Of a stretch of DNA of 64,000 bases, positions 60,972 through 64,000 are shown one piece after another. A program made the translations under genes and the position numbers. This stretch comes from Oxyruncus cristatus. Lineage: Eukaryota > Chordata > Aves > Passeriformes > Cotingidae. How positions within the stretch are numbered: position 1 is the stretch's first letter; the number at the start of each line of letters is the position of its first letter. The stretch lies in assembly GCA_013399855.1 (NCBI GenBank), contig VXAY01001003.1:108209-172208 (forward strand), written 5' to 3'. Under the pieces are notes generated by a model, which saw only the letters and a program-made list of their open reading frames with translations, was not told the origin of the DNA and made no database searches.

Positions 60972-61756
60972 TCCCGCGGGGAAAGCTGGGAAAAGCCAAA
61001 CCCAGTGGTAGGCAGGAGGGGAGGGAAGGTGGGGGGGAAAGCTCTGCCTTCACCTGCCTGCTCCTAGGATAGGCTGGGACCAGAGCCCAGGTGAGGCTGG
61101 CCCGCTCTTACTGCTGGGGGGGGATCACCTGCAGCCAGGTGCTGATGGAGGGGACAGGCGGGACGGGAGAGGTTCCCAATTCCATTAAGTGAGTTCAGTG
61201 GGAGGATGAGGAAGGTCACGGGCTCCATCCCCTTCCCGGGACCCGGTGGACACAAACAGGCCCCCAGTCAAAACAACTGCAGATACGGGGCATTGGAAAG
61301 GCTGATACAAAAGGGACTGGAAACCAGCTCCTCTCCCACTGCCAAGCTGTTCAGTGACTGGAAAAACACCATCCAGGTGCTGTGCAAACAGCAGAACTGG
61401 TGGGAAGCATTAAATGTCCTTTTTGTGGGGAGGTGGTGATGACAAGGGAGGGGACATGGAGCAGGTACAGCAGCTTCAGCAGCACCTGGGAAAGGAGATC
61501 CCATATGGTTTCTGTCAGTATCCACCCTGGAAGCTCCATCATTCCAGCCCACAGGGGTCCAGTTCATTCCTAGCCACCATCCCTAAAAATATCCCACCAG
61601 CCCAGCTTCAAACTGGGAGCCCAAAGCCCCTGCAAGGATCCAGACCTCAGCTAGGCTGACCCAGCCTCTGGGAATAATTTCCCGGGACAAAAAAAGGGAA
61701 GTCTTTAAATTCAGGGAGAGAGCCAGGGGCACAGAACAGGCTTGGGGGTCACGGTG

Positions 61757-64000
61757 TGAAGAGGTAGAAGTTTATTGGAATATAAACATTCAGATAACCT
61801 GTAAGATAGAAAAAACCCAACAACAACATATACAGACACTTGTTGGAAGGAGACGTTGAGGTATTTATCCACCGCCTAGGCTATCACATTTGTTTTTATT
61901 TACTTATTTTATTATTTTTTTTTTTTTTAAATAGGTAAGAAAACTAGTAGCAAGGCTGCTGCAGCTGTTTGGAGAGAACATCTGATCCCAATCCCTTTGG
62001 AGCACACACACACACACACACACACACAGAGGCACGTGCAGTGGCCAAAAGGACTTGGTGTGACACGTTCACATTCACTTTGGGAGCCGAGCAGGCACAC
62101 ACAGCCTCTCCCCCTTGTCCCAATTTTTGTGCCTTCCCAGCATCAACTGGGAGCTGCCTGGAGCAGGTTTGGTTTGGTTTTCCCAGCTGGCAAATCTCCC
62201 CCTGGAAACAGGAGCGTGGAGGCTGCACTGGAGCAAGCTGGGGGCTGTTTTTTTTGGTTTTTTTTTTGGCTGCTCGCTGCAAAACCTTGGCTGGTGTGGA
62301 GTTGGGAGACGATGGAGCAACACTGCAAAGCGGAGCACTTCACACAGGAACAGTCCTACTCGCAGTATCAAACCCTGAGTACTACACAATCGATGAAATG
62401 GAGCAGAGTGGGGGGATCCACCACCCTCGCTCAGCCTTCCCCGGCTCTGCTGCTGGTTTCCATAACCCTGTCCCCAAAGCCTGGCAGCTCAGTAGGAGAT
62501 CTGGAGCTCAGACTGCCAGGATCAAAGCCAGGCTTAGAGGAAAGGGTTAACTCTTCACAGTCTGAATGGTCCTCGTCACACTGGACTGAGAAAGGACCAG
62601 TTAATATATTGTTGCAGCTTATTTAACTGAGGTATCTGTTACGCATCCCGACCTGATTCTTTCCCTGAATTGGATACAAAACAATCTGTTAGTCCTGGCT
62701 AGTTCCAGTCTAGGTTGAGTAAAGCTTATAAACATTAATACTCTAGTAGTGTCAAAGCAGTTCAGTGATTCGAGTGCCTTTCTGTGCAAGAAAACACAAC
62801 GTTAGCGTGTGAGACAGAATCCACCCCGGACCAACCTCTGCTCCCCAGGGCCAGAGAGCAAAGCAGAAGGAAAAGCAAAAAGTGCCCCAGTCCCACTCAG
62901 AGGAAACAGCCCCAACCCCATCCCCAAATAAAATAAAATAAAAAAAAACAACAACCAAAAGAAAACAAAAAAAGGGGAAAAAAAAATAATCTCATTGAGC
63001 CCCAGAGCCTGGAAAAACCTCTGGGAGTCTGCGAGGATGAAATGCCGTGGAGGCCTGCGGGATCAGCCCAGCTTCCCCACGCCCACAGGGTGGGCAACTA
63101 CTCCAACTAAAAGCAGCTGGATGGGACATCTTGGAGCAGCATCCATCTGTGGACACGTGCATTCCTACCCTCTGGCTCCCAAACAGGGTGTCAGGTAGCA
63201 GGATAACCAACACAGGCACAGATCCTGGAGCTTGGAAAAATCAGTGGGACTTTGGAGACACCCTCGTGTCCAAGGTGAAGGACAAATCTAAGTGAGCATC
63301 ACTCCTGCCCCCTTTTCCTGCCTCTACCTGTCCTCCTGTCATGCACATGTCCTGTGATGATGCTGGAGCTTGGCTCCTGCTGGCCTAAAGGATGGGGAAA
63401 CCACTGCTGCTTTGCTCAGCCTTGTTTTAACTTCCTGTCTTTGGTGATACATTTAAAAATTTAAAAAAAAAAAGAAGGAAAAAAACCAACAACCAAACAA
63501 ACACAATGTCAGCAAACCCACATATTAAAAAACCAAGCGATAAGATATGCCAATACTTCCTGAAGAGGTTAAAAAAAACAACCCAAAACCAATAAAACCA
63601 ACCCAACAACAAGTACATATCTGAGGTATTTCATCTGCTCAAAAAACCTGACTTGGGCCTGGAGCATGGGAAGGACGTCACCAGGGCAGGAGGGATGGAG
63701 CTTGGATCACCTCTCCGGGCTGGGGAAAGGCCAGAAGGAGAGGGGGACAGCACGAGGCCACCTGAGCAGGAGCTGATTTACGGAGTCAGGGCCAGCTCTG
63801 CTTCCAGCTGGAGGTCTGAGGGGAGAGGGCAAGGAAGGGCTTGATTTCCTGTTCTCCACTTTCCCCCGGAGAGCAAAAGGTCTCTGCCGCTCAGGTGCAG
63901 TTTGAAGGGGCCTGGGCAGCTGGGTTTGTTTGTTCAGAGACAAAACCCCACGTGTACAACATGAACCACAACAGCCATGCACACGCTGTGGCCGCCACGA
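61757..64000 (-). other. Probable 3' UTR of the next minus-strand gene (ARID3B by synteny)
   Basis: TTTATT at 61771-61776 reads AATAAA on the minus strand, and beyond it lie 2.2 kb with A/T homopolymers, a (CA)n run and no convincing coding exon. In the human order ARID3B follows CLK3 in the same orientation. No ARID3B coding sequence is visible in the window, so the identity is inference. Confidence 0.4.
62008..62028. repeat. (CA)n microsatellite
   Basis: About ten uninterrupted CA dinucleotides. Confidence 0.9.

Noticed and set aside
1..64000. CRISPR arrays, operons, bacterial or phage elements, tRNA or rRNA genes
   Set aside because: Nothing supports them; the sequence is vertebrate throughout, with spliced genes and CR1 repeats.

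Overview
The window is vertebrate nuclear DNA, almost certainly from a bird. It holds intron-rich genes with canonical GT/AG sites, more than a dozen CR1-type LINE 3' ends, GC-rich minisatellites, and the conserved block CYP1A - CYP1A - EDC3 - CLK3. That block matches the human 15q24 order (CSK-CYP1A2-CYP1A1-EDC3-CLK3-ARID3B) read in reverse. Two N stretches (14949-15041 and single Ns at 18289 and 55245) show it is an assembled scaffold.

Layout: 1-7.1 kb is mostly non-coding: a GC-rich minisatellite, an AT-rich block, CR1 pieces and one orphan terminal-exon candidate on the minus strand. CYP1A5-like (minus, 7245-10485) and CYP1A4-like (plus, 16431-20662) are head to head. Each encodes 527 aa in six coding exons of identical size. 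Their 6 kb intergenic region holds the CYP1A4 TATA promoter and several AHR-type xenobiotic response elements, including a duplicated module. EDC3 (plus, 25106-42766, 506 aa) begins at a CpG island near 23.1 kb. CLK3 (minus, 46123-55048, 488 aa) converges on it, with poly(A) signals about 225 bp apart. A minus-strand synaptotagmin-like gene with a membrane anchor and two C2 domains (57004-60971) lies upstream of CLK3, where I know of no human counterpart. From 61.75 kb to the end is probably the 3' UTR of another minus-strand gene, ARID3B by synteny.

Function: the two CYP1A genes are a xenobiotic-inducible monooxygenase pair that probably shares AHR enhancers. EDC3 (mRNA decapping, P-bodies) and CLK3 (SR-protein kinase) are housekeeping RNA-metabolism genes. 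The synaptotagmin-like gene lacks the usual calcium-binding acidic residues of C2A and is the least characterised gene here.

Most interesting: the CYP1A pair is almost identical over its promoter-proximal intron and most of exon 2, but differs in short clusters that fall on substrate-recognition segments. This looks like gene conversion opposed by selection. A second near-identical patch (exon 5 and the start of intron 5) stops exactly at an isolated N, so an assembly join must be excluded there.
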